Source of the DNA: Candidatus Tectimicrobiota bacterium
Lineage (GTDB): Bacteria > JACPUC01
DNA length: 64,000 nucleotides
Direction: 5' to 3'
NCBI GenBank assembly: GCA_016192455.1
Contig: JACPUC010000029.1
Span: 175,975-239,974 of the forward strand
Position 1 is the stretch's first letter; the number at the start of each line of letters is the position of its first letter. Shown in pieces: positions 53,614 to 63,396 of the stretch. The notes under the pieces are model-generated. The model made no database searches, was not told the DNA's origin, and saw only the letters and a program-made list of their open reading frames with translations. A program made the position numbers and the translations under genes.

Positions 53614-55925
53614 CCTCGCCGACCCCGCAAACAAAGTCTGCGCCGCCCCTCAACCCGCAGCAACGCGCCGCCGTCGAGCACACAGAGGGGCCGCTCCTCG
53701 TTTTCGCCGGCGCCGGCTCGGGGAAGACGTTCGTCATCACCCAGCGCATCGCGCACCTCGTGCACCAGCGCGGCGTGGCGCCGCAGCAGATCATCGCGCT
53801 CACCTTCACGAACAAGGCCGCCGGGGAGATGCGCGAGCGCCTTGCCGCCGCCCTCGGGCCGCTCGCCCGGGGCATTTGGATCAGCACCTTCCACGCCGCC
53901 TGCACGCGCATCCTGCGCCGCCACCACGAGCTCCTCGGCCTGCCGCAGCGCTTCGTCATCTACGACGCCGCCGATCAGAAACACCTCCTGAAGCAGGTGC
54001 TGCGGGACCTGAAGATCGACGCGACGCGCTTCCCGGAGGCGGCCTTCGCCAGCCGCATCAGCCGCCTGAAGAGCGACCCGCAGGCGCCGCCGCCGGAGCC
54101 GGCGGCAAAGCCGCGCTTCGGCATCGAGCAGCACCTCGCGGCGGTCGCCGCGGCCTATGACGAGGCCCTGCGCGCCAACGGCGCGGTCGATTTCGACGAT
54201 CTCCTGCGCCTCACCGTGGAGCTGTGGGAGAGCTACCCGGCGGTCCTCGAGACCTACCGCGAGACGCTGCGCTACGTGCTCGTGGATGAGTACCAGGACA
54301 CGAACGCCATGCAGTGGCGTCTCCTCGACCTCCTCTGCCGCACGCATCAGAACCTCTGCGTGGTCGGCGATGACGACCAGAGCATCTACCGCTGGCGCGG
54401 CGCCGACGTGGGGAACATCCTCGAGTTCGCGCGCCACTACCCGAAAGCGCGGGTCATCACCCTGGGGGAGAACTACCGCTCCTCGGAGACGATCCTGCAT
54501 GCGGCCTCCGCCGTGGTGGCGCGCAACAGGCGGCGGCAGCCGAAGGAGCTCTTCACCGGCCGCGGCCCGGGGGAGAAGATCATCCTCTTCGAGGCGTACG
54601 ACGAAGAGGAAGAGGCGAGCTTCATCACCGCGGGGGTGCGCCACCGCCGCGAGGCGGAGGGGACCGATTACCGCGACATCGCCGTCTTCTTCCGCACCAA
54701 CGCCCAGTCGCGCGTCGTCGAGGATGGGCTGCGCCGCGCCGGCATCCCCTACCAGGTGGTCGGCGGCTTGAAGTTCTACGACCGCAAGGAGGTGAAGGAC
54801 CTCCTAGCCTACGTGCGCCTTCTCGTCAACCCGCGGGACGACGTCAGCCTGCTGCGCATCATCAATGTGCCGCCGCGCGGCATCGGCGCCGCGACGCTGC
54901 AGCGCCTTACCGATTACGCCAAGCGCGCCCGCCTCCCCCTCCTGGAGGCCGTGCGTCACGCGGCGCACCCGCACCTGGCCCGCGCCGAGGATGCCGACCT
55001 CGGCGCCGCCGTCGCCGGCAAGGCGGCGCGCGGCCACCTGCAGCAATTCGTTCTCCTCCTCGACGAGCTGGGGAAGATGGTGGCCGAGGCGTCGGCCTCG
55101 GAGACCCTCACGGCGGTCTTGCGGCGCAGCGGCTACCTCGAGAGCCTGGCGAAGGAGGAGGACGCCCAGGCCGAGTCGCGGCGCGAGAACCTCAACGAGC
55201 TGATCAGCGCGGCGCAGGACTTCGAGCAAGAGAACGACGGCGAGGTGGACGTGGCGGCCTTCCTCGATCACGCGGCCCTGGTGGCGCACCAGGACGTGAT
55301 GAGCGATGCGAGCGGCGTGGTCACGTTGATGACGCTGCACGCCTCGAAGGGGCTGGAATTCGACACCGTCTTCATGGCCGGCATGGAGGAGGGCCTCTTC
55401 CCGCATGAGCGCTCGCGGCACACCACGGCGGAGCTGGAAGAGGAGCGCCGCCTGTGCTATGTTGGCATGACGCGCGCCAAGAACCGCCTCCTCATGAGCT
55501 GGGCGACCACCCGCCGGGTGGGGGGCCAGCGCCGCTCGTCTCTCCCCTCGCAGTTCCTGGCGGATCTCCCGCAGGAGGACCTCACGGAGGCGGCGGTCCC
55601 GCATCGCTTGGGGGGTCAGACTGCCGCACTCGACCGCGCGACGCTCGCCGACGGCATGCCGCGACGGAAGCCGCGGGCCTCCCGGGAGCGGCGTGAGTTA
55701 GCGTACGAGGTTGAACCGGCGGCTCAGTCCGGAGGAGAGGCGAGCACGAGCGATGGCTACCGGCGCGGCATGCGGGTGCGTCATGCCATCTTCGGGGTGG
55801 GTGTGGTGCGCGAGGTCTCCGGCAGCGGCGACACGCTGAAGCTGAGCGTTGAGTTCCCCGGCGCCGGCGTGAAGAAGCTGATGGTGAAGTACGCCGGCCT
55901 GGAGGTCGTCGAGCCTCGTCGCTGA
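53610..55925 (+). CDS. uvrD: UvrD/PcrA-type ATP-dependent DNA helicase
   Basis: 771 residues, superfamily 1A. Motifs: GAGSGKT (about 33-39), TFTNKAAGEM, DEYQDTN, GDDDQSIYRWRGA, ENYRSS, TLMTLHASKGLEFDTV and YVGMTRAKNRL. The C-terminal ~60 residues (GMRVRHAIFGVGVVREVSG, then GVKKLMVKYAGLE) form the PcrA/UvrD Tudor-like tail that contacts RNA polymerase. It unwinds DNA 3'-5' in repair. The start overlaps the upstream stop in ATGA, a tight coupling. Confidence 0.93.
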   Translation: MTSPTPQTKSAPPLNPQQRAAVEHTEGPLLVFAGAGSGKTFVITQRIAHLVHQRGVAPQQIIALTFTNKAAGEMRERLAAALGPLARGIWISTFHAACTRILRRHHELLGLPQRFVIYDAADQKHLLKQVLRDLKIDATRFPEAAFASRISRLKSDPQAPPPEPAAKPRFGIEQHLAAVAAAYDEALRANGAVDFDDLLRLTVELWESYPAVLETYRETLRYVLVDEYQDTNAMQWRLLDLLCRTHQNLCVVGDDDQSIYRWRGADVGNILEFARHYPKARVITLGENYRSSETILHAASAVVARNRRRQPKELFTGRGPGEKIILFEAYDEEEEASFITAGVRHRREAEGTDYRDIAVFFRTNAQSRVVEDGLRRAGIPYQVVGGLKFYDRKEVKDLLAYVRLLVNPRDDVSLLRIINVPPRGIGAATLQRLTDYAKRARLPLLEAVRHAAHPHLARAEDADLGAAVAGKAARGHLQQFVLLLDELGKMVAEASASETLTAVLRRSGYLESLAKEEDAQAESRRENLNELISAAQDFEQENDGEVDVAAFLDHAALVAHQDVMSDASGVVTLMTLHASKGLEFDTVFMAGMEEGLFPHERSRHTTAELEEERRLCYVGMTRAKNRLLMSWATTRRVGGQRRSSLPSQFLADLPQEDLTEAAVPHRLGGQTAALDRATLADGMPRRKPRASRERRELAYEVEPAAQSGGEASTSDGYRRGMRVRHAIFGVGVVREVSGSGDTLKLSVEFPGAGVKKLMVKYAGLEVVEPRR

Positions 55926-56014
55926 GCCGCCGCGGGGCGCCGCTGGGCTGCCAGCCGAGCCGTGGCGGCGCGGTCGAGGCGGAAGCCGGCTTCTCCCCAA
56001 GCAGGACGCGCAGG

Positions 56015-56302
56015 ATGAAGATCACCGACGCCCAGGTGGAGTACGTGGCGCAGTTGGCGCGCCTCGAGCTGAGCCCCGAGGAGAAGGCGCGCCTGCGCGA
56101 CCAGCTCAACTCCATCCTGGAGTATATGGAGAAGCTCAACGAGCTGAACACCGACGAGGTGGAGCCGACGTCGCACGTGCTGCCGATCACGAATGTTATG
56201 AAAGAGGACCGGGTGGAGCCGAGCCTGAGCCGCGAGGCCAGCCTGGCGAATGCCCCGAACCATGAGGACGGGCACATCCGGGTGCCGAAAATCATCGAGT
56301 AG
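56015..56302 (+). CDS. gatC: Asp/Glu-tRNA amidotransferase subunit C
   Basis: 95 residues. The family opening (ITDAQVEYVAQLARLELSPEE) and the helical middle (LNSILEYMEKLNELNTDEVEPTSHV, seen in two parts) are complete. GatC stabilises the GatAB transamidosome that converts mischarged Glu-tRNA(Gln) or Asp-tRNA(Asn). The next gene is gatB; gatA, normally between them, is not in the window. Confidence 0.9.
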   Translation: MKITDAQVEYVAQLARLELSPEEKARLRDQLNSILEYMEKLNELNTDEVEPTSHVLPITNVMKEDRVEPSLSREASLANAPNHEDGHIRVPKIIE

Positions 56303-56378
56303 GGGAGCGCGCGGCCGCGGGCGCCGCGGGGGGAGAAGGCCCGGCGCCGGCCGCGTTCCCGGCAGTGGATGAACCACC

Positions 56379-57815
56379 ATGGAACTGGAAACCGTCATCG
56401 GGCTGGAGGTGCACGCGCAGCTCCTGACGCGCTCGAAGATCTTCTGCACCTGCACCACCGAGTTCGGGCGCGCGCCGAATGAGTCGGCCTGCCCGATCTG
56501 CCTCGGCATGCCGGGGGTGCTGCCGGTGCTCAACCGCACCGTGGTCGAGTTCGCCATGAAGCTCGGCCTCGCCGTGCATGCCACCGTGGCGCGCTCCTGC
56601 CGCTTCGCCCGCAAGAACTACTTCTACCCCGACCTGCCGAAGGGCTACCAGATTTCACAGTTCGAGCAGCCCCTCTGCGTCGGCGGCCACATCGACATCC
56701 AGCCGAACGGCGGTTCCAAACGCATCGGCCTGACGCGCATCCACATGGAGGAGGATGCCGGCAAGCTCATCCACGGCGAGAACCTCGGCGACCCCAACTC
56801 GAGCTACGTGGACCTCAACCGCGCCGGCATCCCCCTGGTCGAGATCGTCAGCGAGCCGGACCTCAGCTCGCCCGAGGAGGCGCGCGCCTACCTTCTGAAG
56901 CTGAAAAGCCTGCTGCAGTACCTCGAGGTGTGCGACGGCAACATGGAGGAGGGAAGCCTGCGCTGCGACGCCAACATCTCGCTGCGCCCCAAGGGGGCGA
57001 CGGCGTTGGGGACGAAGACCGAGATCAAGAACATGAACTCCTTCCGCAACGTGCAGCGGGCGCTGGAGTACGAAATCGAGCGCCAGCGCGCCATCCTCTC
57101 GGGCGGCGGCACGATCCACCAGGAGACCCGCCTGTGGGATGCCACCCAGGGCGTCACCCTGCCGATGCGCTCGAAGGAGCACGCCCACGATTACCGCTAC
57201 TTCCCGGAGCCGGACCTCGTTCCCCTCGTGGTCGATGAGGCCTGGATCGTGGCGGTGCGCGCCACCATCCCCGAGCTGCCCGACGAGAAGCGCCAGCGTT
57301 TCGAGCGCGACTACGGTCTGCCCGCCTACGACGCCGAGGTGCTGACCACCAGCCGGCCCCTGGCGGACTACTTCGAGACGGCGGCGCGGCGCTACCCGAA
57401 GCCGAAGGTCGTCAGCAACTGGGTGATGGGGGAGCTGCTCGGCGCCCTCAACCGCAGCGGCAAGGAGATCGGCGCCTGCCCGATCGCTCCAGAGAACCTG
57501 GCCGAACTCCTGCAGCTCATCGACGCCGGCACCATCAGCGGCAAGATCGCCAAGACGGTCTTCGAGGAGATGTTCGAGACCAGCGCCTCCCCCAGGGCCA
57601 TCGTGGCCGAGAAGGGGCTGACCCAAATCTCGGACAGCAGCGCCGTGGAGCGCGTCGTTGACGAGGTCATCGCCGCGAACCCGGAGCAGCTCATGCAGTA
57701 CCGCGCCGGCAGGACGAAGCTCCTCGGCTTCTTCGTGGGGCAGGTGATGAAGGCGACGCACGGCAAGGCGAACCCGCAGCTCGTCAATGACCTGCTGCGC
57801 GAGAAGCTGCGGTAA
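56379..57815 (+). CDS. gatB: Asp/Glu-tRNA amidotransferase subunit B
   Basis: 478 residues, normal length. Starts [13 protein letters not shown] in family form ([15 protein letters not shown]). CTCTTEFG and [10 protein letters not shown] give zinc-type cysteines, and [24 protein letters not shown] and [11 protein letters not shown] are the kinase-core blocks. The C-terminal tRNA-binding YqeY-like domain is complete. It phosphorylates the mischarged residue before amide transfer. It lies 76 bp after gatC. Confidence 0.93.
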   Translation: MELETVIGLEVHAQLLTRSKIFCTCTTEFGRAPNESACPICLGMPGVLPVLNRTVVEFAMKLGLAVHATVARSCRFARKNYFYPDLPKGYQISQFEQPLCVGGHIDIQPNGGSKRIGLTRIHMEEDAGKLIHGENLGDPNSSYVDLNRAGIPLVEIVSEPDLSSPEEARAYLLKLKSLLQYLEVCDGNMEEGSLRCDANISLRPKGATALGTKTEIKNMNSFRNVQRALEYEIERQRAILSGGGTIHQETRLWDATQGVTLPMRSKEHAHDYRYFPEPDLVPLVVDEAWIVAVRATIPELPDEKRQRFERDYGLPAYDAEVLTTSRPLADYFETAARRYPKPKVVSNWVMGELLGALNRSGKEIGACPIAPENLAELLQLIDAGTISGKIAKTVFEEMFETSASPRAIVAEKGLTQISDSSAVERVVDEVIAANPEQLMQYRAGRTKLLGFFVGQVMKATHGKANPQLVNDLLREKLR

Positions 57816-57932
57816 TCGAACGCGCCGCCGCGGCTGCGGTCGTCCGCGAAAACCCGGCAAGGGGGTCGCCGGCGGGCCGCCGAGAACGCCGCTGCGGCAG
57901 GCCGTCTCCTCTTTCCTCTTCCCCATCACGGT

Positions 57933-58196
57933 ATGGCACCACTGGCGCGGTTCACCTCGCACTCGCTCACCACGCTCCTCCATGCCTTTCAGTTCGGCAA
58001 GCTCACCGAACGCTCCTTCCTCATCGTCGCGGCTCTGATCATCGGCGTGCTGAGCGGCTTCGGCGCCGTGGTCTTCCGCCTCCTCATCCACGGCGTTCAG
58101 CAGTTCGTTTACGGCAGCCACGGCGGCTTCCGGGCGGTGCTGGCGCGGGCGCCGACGGCGGTCCATTGCCGCGCCACCTCCCGAGGCGGCGACTGA
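57933..58196 (+). pseudogene. truncated N-terminus of a second ClC chloride channel gene
   Basis: 87 codons. Residues ~20-60 (KLTERSFLIVAALIIGVLSG and FGAVVFRLLIHGVQQF) line up with the first helix of the complete ClC gene 280 bp downstream (STYVMVAAGIIGVLAGFGTV). After YGSHGG the reading turns into unrelated sequence and stops. It is the remnant of a tandem duplicate from which the rest was deleted. It is unlikely to make a functional protein. Confidence 0.65.
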
Positions 58197-58214
58197 CCTT
58201 TCTCGCACCTGGAG

Positions 58215-60074
58215 ATGCTGACGGTGAGCGACTCCCCGCGGACGACTCCCGCCCATGACCCGTCCCTGAAGCCGCGCCTCTGGTTCAGCCGCGAGGACTT
58301 CCGCCGTTTCGCCACCTCGCAGCTCTCGGCCGAGAGCACCTACGTGATGGTGGCGGCGGGGATCATCGGCGTGCTCGCCGGTTTCGGCACCGTCGGTTTC
58401 ATCAAGCTCATCGAGCTGGTGCAATGGCTCCTCTTCAAGCACGGCGGGGCCTTGCTCGTGGCCGTGGCGCAGATCCCCTGGTACTACGTCGTGCTCGGAC
58501 CGGCGCTCGGCGGGCTCGTGGTGGGGCCGCTCATCCGTTACGGCGCCGCCGAGGCAAAGGGGCACGGAGTGCCGGAGGTCATCGAAGCCCTGGTGCTGCG
58601 CGGCGGAATCATCCGCCGCCGCGCCACCGTCGTGAAGGCCCTGGCCTCCTCGATCACCATCGGCAGCGGCGGCTCGACGGGACCGGAGGGGCCGATCATG
58701 CAGATCGGCGCCGGCATCGGCAGCGCCGTCGGCCAGCTCCTCAAGGTCTCCACCGAGCGCCTCCGCCTCTTTGCCGCCTGCGGCGCCGCCGGCGGCCTGG
58801 CGGCGATCTTCAACGCCCCCATCGCCGGCGCCCTCTTCATCCTCGAGACGGTCCTGGGCGACTTCGGCTACGAGACCTTCAGCCCCATCGTCGTGGCCGC
58901 CGTCCTGGCCACCGCCATGAGCCGCTTCGTCCTCGGCGACTTCTCCGTCATCACCGTCCCCGCCTACGCCCTCGTCAGCCACTGGGAGTTCATCCCCTAC
59001 CTCATCCTCGGCATCGCGGCGGGCTTCGCGGCGGTCTTCTTCATCCGCCTCCTCTACTACGTGGAAGACAGCTTCAACGGCCTGCGCCTGCCGGAGATTC
59101 TGAAGCCGGCGCTCGGCGGTCTCCTCGTCGGGCTGGCGGCGCTGGCGCTGCCGCACCTGATGGGGGAAGGCTACTTCACCATCGAGCAGGCCATCTCCGG
59201 CACCTTGAGCTGGCAGATTTTGGCGGCGCTCGTGCTCACCAAGATGCTCGCCACCAGCGTCAGCCTGGGAAGCGGCGGCTCGGGCGGCATCTTCGCGCCC
59301 TGCCTCTTCATGGGCGCGGTGCTCGGCGGCGCCTTGGGGAACCTCTTCCAAGCGGTCGCACCCAGCCTGGTGGCGGACTCGGGAGCCTACGCCATGGTGG
59401 GCATGGGCGCCATGGTGGCGGGCACCACCCACGCCCCCCTCACCGCCATCGTCATCCTCTTCGAGCTGACGGGGGACTACACCACCATCCTGCCGGTGAT
59501 GATCACCTGCACCGTCAGCACCCTGATCTCGTCGGTCCTCACGAACCGCGAGTCGGTCTACGGGCTGAAGCTGCGGCGCAAAGGCATCCTCGTCCGCCGC
59601 GGCCGCGACCACCGGGTGATGGAGCGCCTGCGCGTGGCCGACGTCATGCACCCGGGGATCGAGACCCTGCCCGAGGAGATGCCGTTCCGCCAGCTTCTCG
59701 AGCGCCTCACCCAGGGAGTCTCGACGTATTACCCGATCGTCGACGCGCAGGGGCGGATGACCGGCATCCTCTCCCTGAAGGATGTGCGGCCCATCCTCCT
59801 CGAGCAGTCCCTGGCCGACCTCGTCGTCGCCAAGGATATCGCCACCCACAAGGTGATCAGCGTCCGGCCGAGCGACAGCCTGGCGGAGGCGATGGAGAAG
59901 TTCGCCCGCAAGGGCATCCCGTTCCTCCCCGTCGTCGCCGCCGACGAGCCGCGGCGGCTGCTCGGGCGGCTGCACCGGCGCGACGTCCTCGCCGCATACA
60001 ATCAGGCCATTATCAGGAGCCGCCAGCCGACCCCCACCCAGGAGGAGCCCGGCGCGGCGGCGGGGGAGACGTAG
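58215..60074 (+). CDS. ClC-family chloride channel/antiporter with two CBS domains
   Basis: 619 residues. The ion-path motifs are GHGVPEV (in place of GSGIP), TGPEGPIMQ near residue 158 with the gating Glu, and GGIFAPCLFMG. FILETVLGDF carries the inner Glu, suggesting Cl-/H+ exchange rather than a pure channel. The His in GHGVP replaces the Ser that binds chloride in classic members, as in some bacterial ClCs. Residues ~475-600 form a CBS pair (VADVMHPGIETLPEEMP, then VISVRPSDSLAEAMEKFA). A GTG at 58224 is better spaced from GGAG than the ATG at 58215. Confidence 0.87.
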   Translation: MLTVSDSPRTTPAHDPSLKPRLWFSREDFRRFATSQLSAESTYVMVAAGIIGVLAGFGTVGFIKLIELVQWLLFKHGGALLVAVAQIPWYYVVLGPALGGLVVGPLIRYGAAEAKGHGVPEVIEALVLRGGIIRRRATVVKALASSITIGSGGSTGPEGPIMQIGAGIGSAVGQLLKVSTERLRLFAACGAAGGLAAIFNAPIAGALFILETVLGDFGYETFSPIVVAAVLATAMSRFVLGDFSVITVPAYALVSHWEFIPYLILGIAAGFAAVFFIRLLYYVEDSFNGLRLPEILKPALGGLLVGLAALALPHLMGEGYFTIEQAISGTLSWQILAALVLTKMLATSVSLGSGGSGGIFAPCLFMGAVLGGALGNLFQAVAPSLVADSGAYAMVGMGAMVAGTTHAPLTAIVILFELTGDYTTILPVMITCTVSTLISSVLTNRESVYGLKLRRKGILVRRGRDHRVMERLRVADVMHPGIETLPEEMPFRQLLERLTQGVSTYYPIVDAQGRMTGILSLKDVRPILLEQSLADLVVAKDIATHKVISVRPSDSLAEAMEKFARKGIPFLPVVAADEPRRLLGRLHRRDVLAAYNQAIIRSRQPTPTQEEPGAAAGET

Positions 60075-60227
60075 AGGCGGCCCGCCAGGAGAGCACCGGC
60101 GAAGCCCGCCCCGCGCGGGATGGGATCATGCTGCGGTCCCCCGCGTCAAGCACCCCGCGGGGGCCCCCCGCGCCCGGCGGCGTCCGCCACCATGGCCCCG
60201 CGGGAAAACACCGGAAGGAGCCCCCCC

Positions 60228-60563
60228 ATGCTCAGCATTGCCTTGCTCTGGTTGACCTCCGCCCTGACCATTTTCGTCCTGTCGCGCAGCTTGCCAGGCT
60301 TCCGCATCAAGAGCTTCGGCACCGCCCTCGTCGTCGCCGCTGTTTATGGCGTCCTGCACCTCCTCTTCTACCGCCTCCTCGTGATCATCGCCTTCCTTCC
60401 CTATGTCATCACCTTCGGCCTCTTCGGGCTGGTCATCAACGCCTTCCTCCTCTATATTGCCGACAAGCTCATCCGCGATTTCGAGATTGCGTCGCTCGGC
60501 AGGACGTTCCTGGCCGCGATTCTCCTGACGCTCTCCAACGTGGTCTTCCAGGCGCTCCTCTGA
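60228..60563 (+). CDS. phage_holin_4_2 (YvlD) family membrane protein
   Basis: 111 residues with four predicted membrane helices (ALLWLTSALTIFVLS, TALVVAAVYGVLHLLFY, VIIAFLPYVITFGLFGLVIN, FLAAILLTLSNVVFQALL). The start at 60228 follows AAGGAG with an 8-nt spacer. It belongs to the small four-helix family named after phage holins but widespread on bacterial chromosomes. No phage genes are near, so a chromosomal role is more likely. Confidence 0.8.
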   Translation: MLSIALLWLTSALTIFVLSRSLPGFRIKSFGTALVVAAVYGVLHLLFYRLLVIIAFLPYVITFGLFGLVINAFLLYIADKLIRDFEIASLGRTFLAAILLTLSNVVFQALL

Positions 60564-60643
60564 ACGCCGGCAGGAGAGGCGTGCGGAGGGTGGGAGGCGC
60601 GGCGAGGGCAAGCGCCTGCCCGCTTTCCGGACAGGTGGCACCC

Positions 60644-63322
60644 ATGGGCGGCCGCAAGAAGCTCTGCATCATCGACGGCTTCTCCTACGTCTTCCGCGCT
60701 TTCTTCGCCATCCGCCAGTACCTCTCGAACTCGCGCGGCCAACCCACCAACGCCATCTACGGCTTCCTCAGCATGCTGCAGCGGGTGATCAACGAGGAGC
60801 AGCCCGACTGCCTCGCCGTGGCCCTGGAGAGCAAGGAACCGACCTTCCGCCACGAGGCCTACGACGCCTACAAGGCGAACCGGCCCGAGATGCCCGCCGA
60901 CCTCGCCCAGCAGCTCCCCTATATCTTCCGCCTCATCGAGGCGTTCAACATCCGCGGCCTGTCGGCGGCTCGCTACGAGGCGGACGACGTGATCGCCACC
61001 GTCGCCCGGCGCGCCGTCGAGGAGGGGTTCGACGTCACCATCATCAGCGGCGACAAGGACCTGCTGCAGCTCGTCGGCCCGCGCCTCCGCATGCTTGACA
61101 CCATGACGAACAAGCTCTGGGACGAGGCGGCGGTGAAGGAGCGCTGGGGCGTGGCGCCGGAGCAGATCCAGGACCTCCTCGGCCTCATGGGCGACAGCGT
61201 CGATAACGTCCCCGGCGTGCCCGGCATCGGCGAGAAGACCGCCGTCGCCCTTCTCCAGGAGTACGGCGACCTCGAGACGCTGCTGGCGAAGGCCGACACG
61301 GTGCAGCGCAAGAACGTGCGGGAGAACCTGCGCACCTACGCCGAGCAGGCGCGGCTGAGCAAGGCGCTCGTGGGGCTGGAGCGCAACGTGCCGCTGGAGA
61401 TCGCCTGGGAGGAGCTCGCCGCGCGTCCCGCCGACCGCGCCCGGCTCATCGAGCTCTACCGCGAGCTCGAGTTCGTCACCCACCTGCGCGACCTCACCGG
61501 GAGAGAACGCAGCGAGGCGGACGGCGGCGAGCCGGCGGCCGTGTGCATCGACACGCGGGAGACTCTGGCGGCCTGGATCGAAGAGCTGCGCCGCGCCGCG
61601 GCCGTGGGGCTTGCGCTGCTGGCGGACGGCAACCCGCTGGCCGACGGCCGCCTGGTCGGCCTGGCGCTGGCGGCGGCGGACGGCGCCGCGGCGTACGTCC
61701 CCCTCGGCCAGGCCGGGGCAGGTGCCCAGCTCGAGGCCGCCGAGGTGCTGCCGCAGGTGGTTGCTCTGCTGGCGGGATATGACGGCCGCCTCGCCTGTCA
61801 CGATGTGAAGCAGGCCCGCCACCTCCTCGGCGCCGCCGGGCACGCCCTCCCCGACGCCTGCTTCGACACCATGCTGGCCGCCTACCTGCTGGGCGTGTCG
61901 CGGGCGCCGTACCGCCTCGAGGACATGGCGCTCGAGCTGCTGGCGGAGCGCATCGTCTCGGAGGAGGACGTGCGCGGCAAAGGGGCCAAGGCGCAACCCT
62001 TCGCCGGCCTGGCGGTCGAGCGCGCCGCGGCCCATGCCGTGAGCGCCGCGCGGGCCCTCGTGCGGCTCCGCCCCGTCCTTGAGGAACGCCTGCGCGCGGA
62101 CGACCTCGAGGATCTCTTCACCACGGTGGAGGCGCCCCTGGCGGCGGTGCTCGCGGAGATGGAGGAGGCCGGCGTCAAGGTGGACGTGCAGCGCCTGCGC
62201 CAGTACTCGCAGCGCCTCAACGAGGAGATCGCCGCCAAGCTCGAGCGCATCTTCGTGCTGGCCAAAGGCGAGTTCAAGGTCGATTCCCCCAAGCAGCTCG
62301 CCGAGGTCCTCTTCGAGCGCCTGGGGCTGAAGCCGCTGCGCAAGACGAAGACCGGCTACTCGACCGATATGGCCGTGCTGGAGGAGTTGGCCCTGCAGCA
62401 CCCCCTGCCCGCCGTGGTGCTCGAGTACCGCCAGCTCGCGAAGCTGAAATCGACCTACCTCGACGCCCTGCCGAATCTCGTCAACCCGCGCACCGGGCGC
62501 ATCCACACGAGCTTCAACCAGGCGGTGGCGGCGACGGGTCGGCTGAGCAGCAGCGACCCCAACCTGCAGAACATCCCCATCCGCGGCGACGGCCGGGAGA
62601 TCCGCCGCGCCTTCGTCGCCGAGCCGGGCCACCTCCTCCTCTCGGCCGACTACTCGCAGATCGAGCTGCGCGTCCTGGCGCACCTGAGCGGCGACGAGCG
62701 CCTCCTCGATGCCTTCCAGCGCGGCGAGGACATCCACACCCGCACCGCCAGCGAGGTCTTCCTGGTGCCGCCGGAGCGGGTGAACGAGGAGATGCGCCGA
62801 CGCGCCAAGACGGTGAACTTCGGCATCATCTACGGCCTCAGCCCCTTTGGCCTGGCGCGCAGCCTCGGCATCGAGGTGGGCGACGCGCGGCGCTTCATCG
62901 ACCTCTACTTCGCCCGCTACGAGGGGGTGAAGGGCTACCTTGACGGCATCGTCGCCACCGCCCACCGGCAGGGCTACGTCACCACCCTCCTGCGACGCCG
63001 GCGCTACCTCCCCGACCTGCAGAGCAAGAACCGCACCGCCCAGCAGGCGGCGGAGCGCACCGCCATCAACACGCCGATCCAGGGGTCCGCGGCGGACATC
63101 ATCAAGCTCGCCATGCTCGCCGTTCATCGCCGCCTGCGGCGGGACGGCCTGCGGGCGCGCATGCTCCTGCAGGTGCACGACGAGCTCCTCTTCGAGGTCC
63201 CGGAAGCCGAGCTGCCGGCCCTCACCAACCTGGTGCGTGCCGAGATGGAGGGCGCGACGCAGCTCGTCGTACCGCTGAAGGTGGAGCTCGGTCATGGCCC
63301 AAGCTGGTACGAGGCGCATTGA
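60644..63322 (+). CDS. polA: DNA polymerase I with degenerate proofreading domain
   Basis: 892 residues from the ATG at 60644, with AGGTGG 6 bases upstream; the frame is open for 2 kb before it but is antisense-like shadow. Residues 1-290 are the 5'-3' exonuclease (CIIDGFSYVFRAFFA, YEADDVIATVA, GDKDLLQLV, GDSVDNVPGVPGIGEKTA). Residues ~300-480 match the 3'-5' exonuclease fold but lack the DTE metal motif (reads ALLADG), so proofreading is probably lost, as in Taq Pol I. The polymerase domain has DYSQIELRVLAHLSGD (about 669), RAKTVNFGIIYG (about 720) and VHDELLFEVP (about 844). Confidence 0.94.
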   Translation: MGGRKKLCIIDGFSYVFRAFFAIRQYLSNSRGQPTNAIYGFLSMLQRVINEEQPDCLAVALESKEPTFRHEAYDAYKANRPEMPADLAQQLPYIFRLIEAFNIRGLSAARYEADDVIATVARRAVEEGFDVTIISGDKDLLQLVGPRLRMLDTMTNKLWDEAAVKERWGVAPEQIQDLLGLMGDSVDNVPGVPGIGEKTAVALLQEYGDLETLLAKADTVQRKNVRENLRTYAEQARLSKALVGLERNVPLEIAWEELAARPADRARLIELYRELEFVTHLRDLTGRERSEADGGEPAAVCIDTRETLAAWIEELRRAAAVGLALLADGNPLADGRLVGLALAAADGAAAYVPLGQAGAGAQLEAAEVLPQVVALLAGYDGRLACHDVKQARHLLGAAGHALPDACFDTMLAAYLLGVSRAPYRLEDMALELLAERIVSEEDVRGKGAKAQPFAGLAVERAAAHAVSAARALVRLRPVLEERLRADDLEDLFTTVEAPLAAVLAEMEEAGVKVDVQRLRQYSQRLNEEIAAKLERIFVLAKGEFKVDSPKQLAEVLFERLGLKPLRKTKTGYSTDMAVLEELALQHPLPAVVLEYRQLAKLKSTYLDALPNLVNPRTGRIHTSFNQAVAATGRLSSSDPNLQNIPIRGDGREIRRAFVAEPGHLLLSADYSQIELRVLAHLSGDERLLDAFQRGEDIHTRTASEVFLVPPERVNEEMRRRAKTVNFGIIYGLSPFGLARSLGIEVGDARRFIDLYFARYEGVKGYLDGIVATAHRQGYVTTLLRRRRYLPDLQSKNRTAQQAAERTAINTPIQGSAADIIKLAMLAVHRRLRRDGLRARMLLQVHDELLFEVPEAELPALTNLVRAEMEGATQLVVPLKVELGHGPSWYEAH

Positions 63323-63380
63323 GGCGGGCGCGGCGGACGGCGGCACGAGGCGAGAAGCCGGGGGCGTGGCGCGACGACGG

Positions 63381-63396
63381 CGGCTGATCCCAGCCG
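63381..63396. terminator. small hairpin between convergent polA and cytochrome genes
   Basis: CGGCTG-ATCC-CAGCCG forms a 6-bp stem with a 4-nt loop directly against the stop of the leftward cytochrome gene and 59 bp after polA. There is no T-run. It could be a weak shared terminator. Confidence 0.35.

Noticed and set aside
56655..59975. 1,100-codon leftward open frame opposite gatB and the ClC gene
   Set aside because: Low-complexity Arg/Asp/Gly/Glu composition and no domains; the rightward genes are unmistakable.
60228..60563. Prophage, suggested by a holin-family protein
   Set aside because: The family is common on chromosomes and no other phage gene is near.
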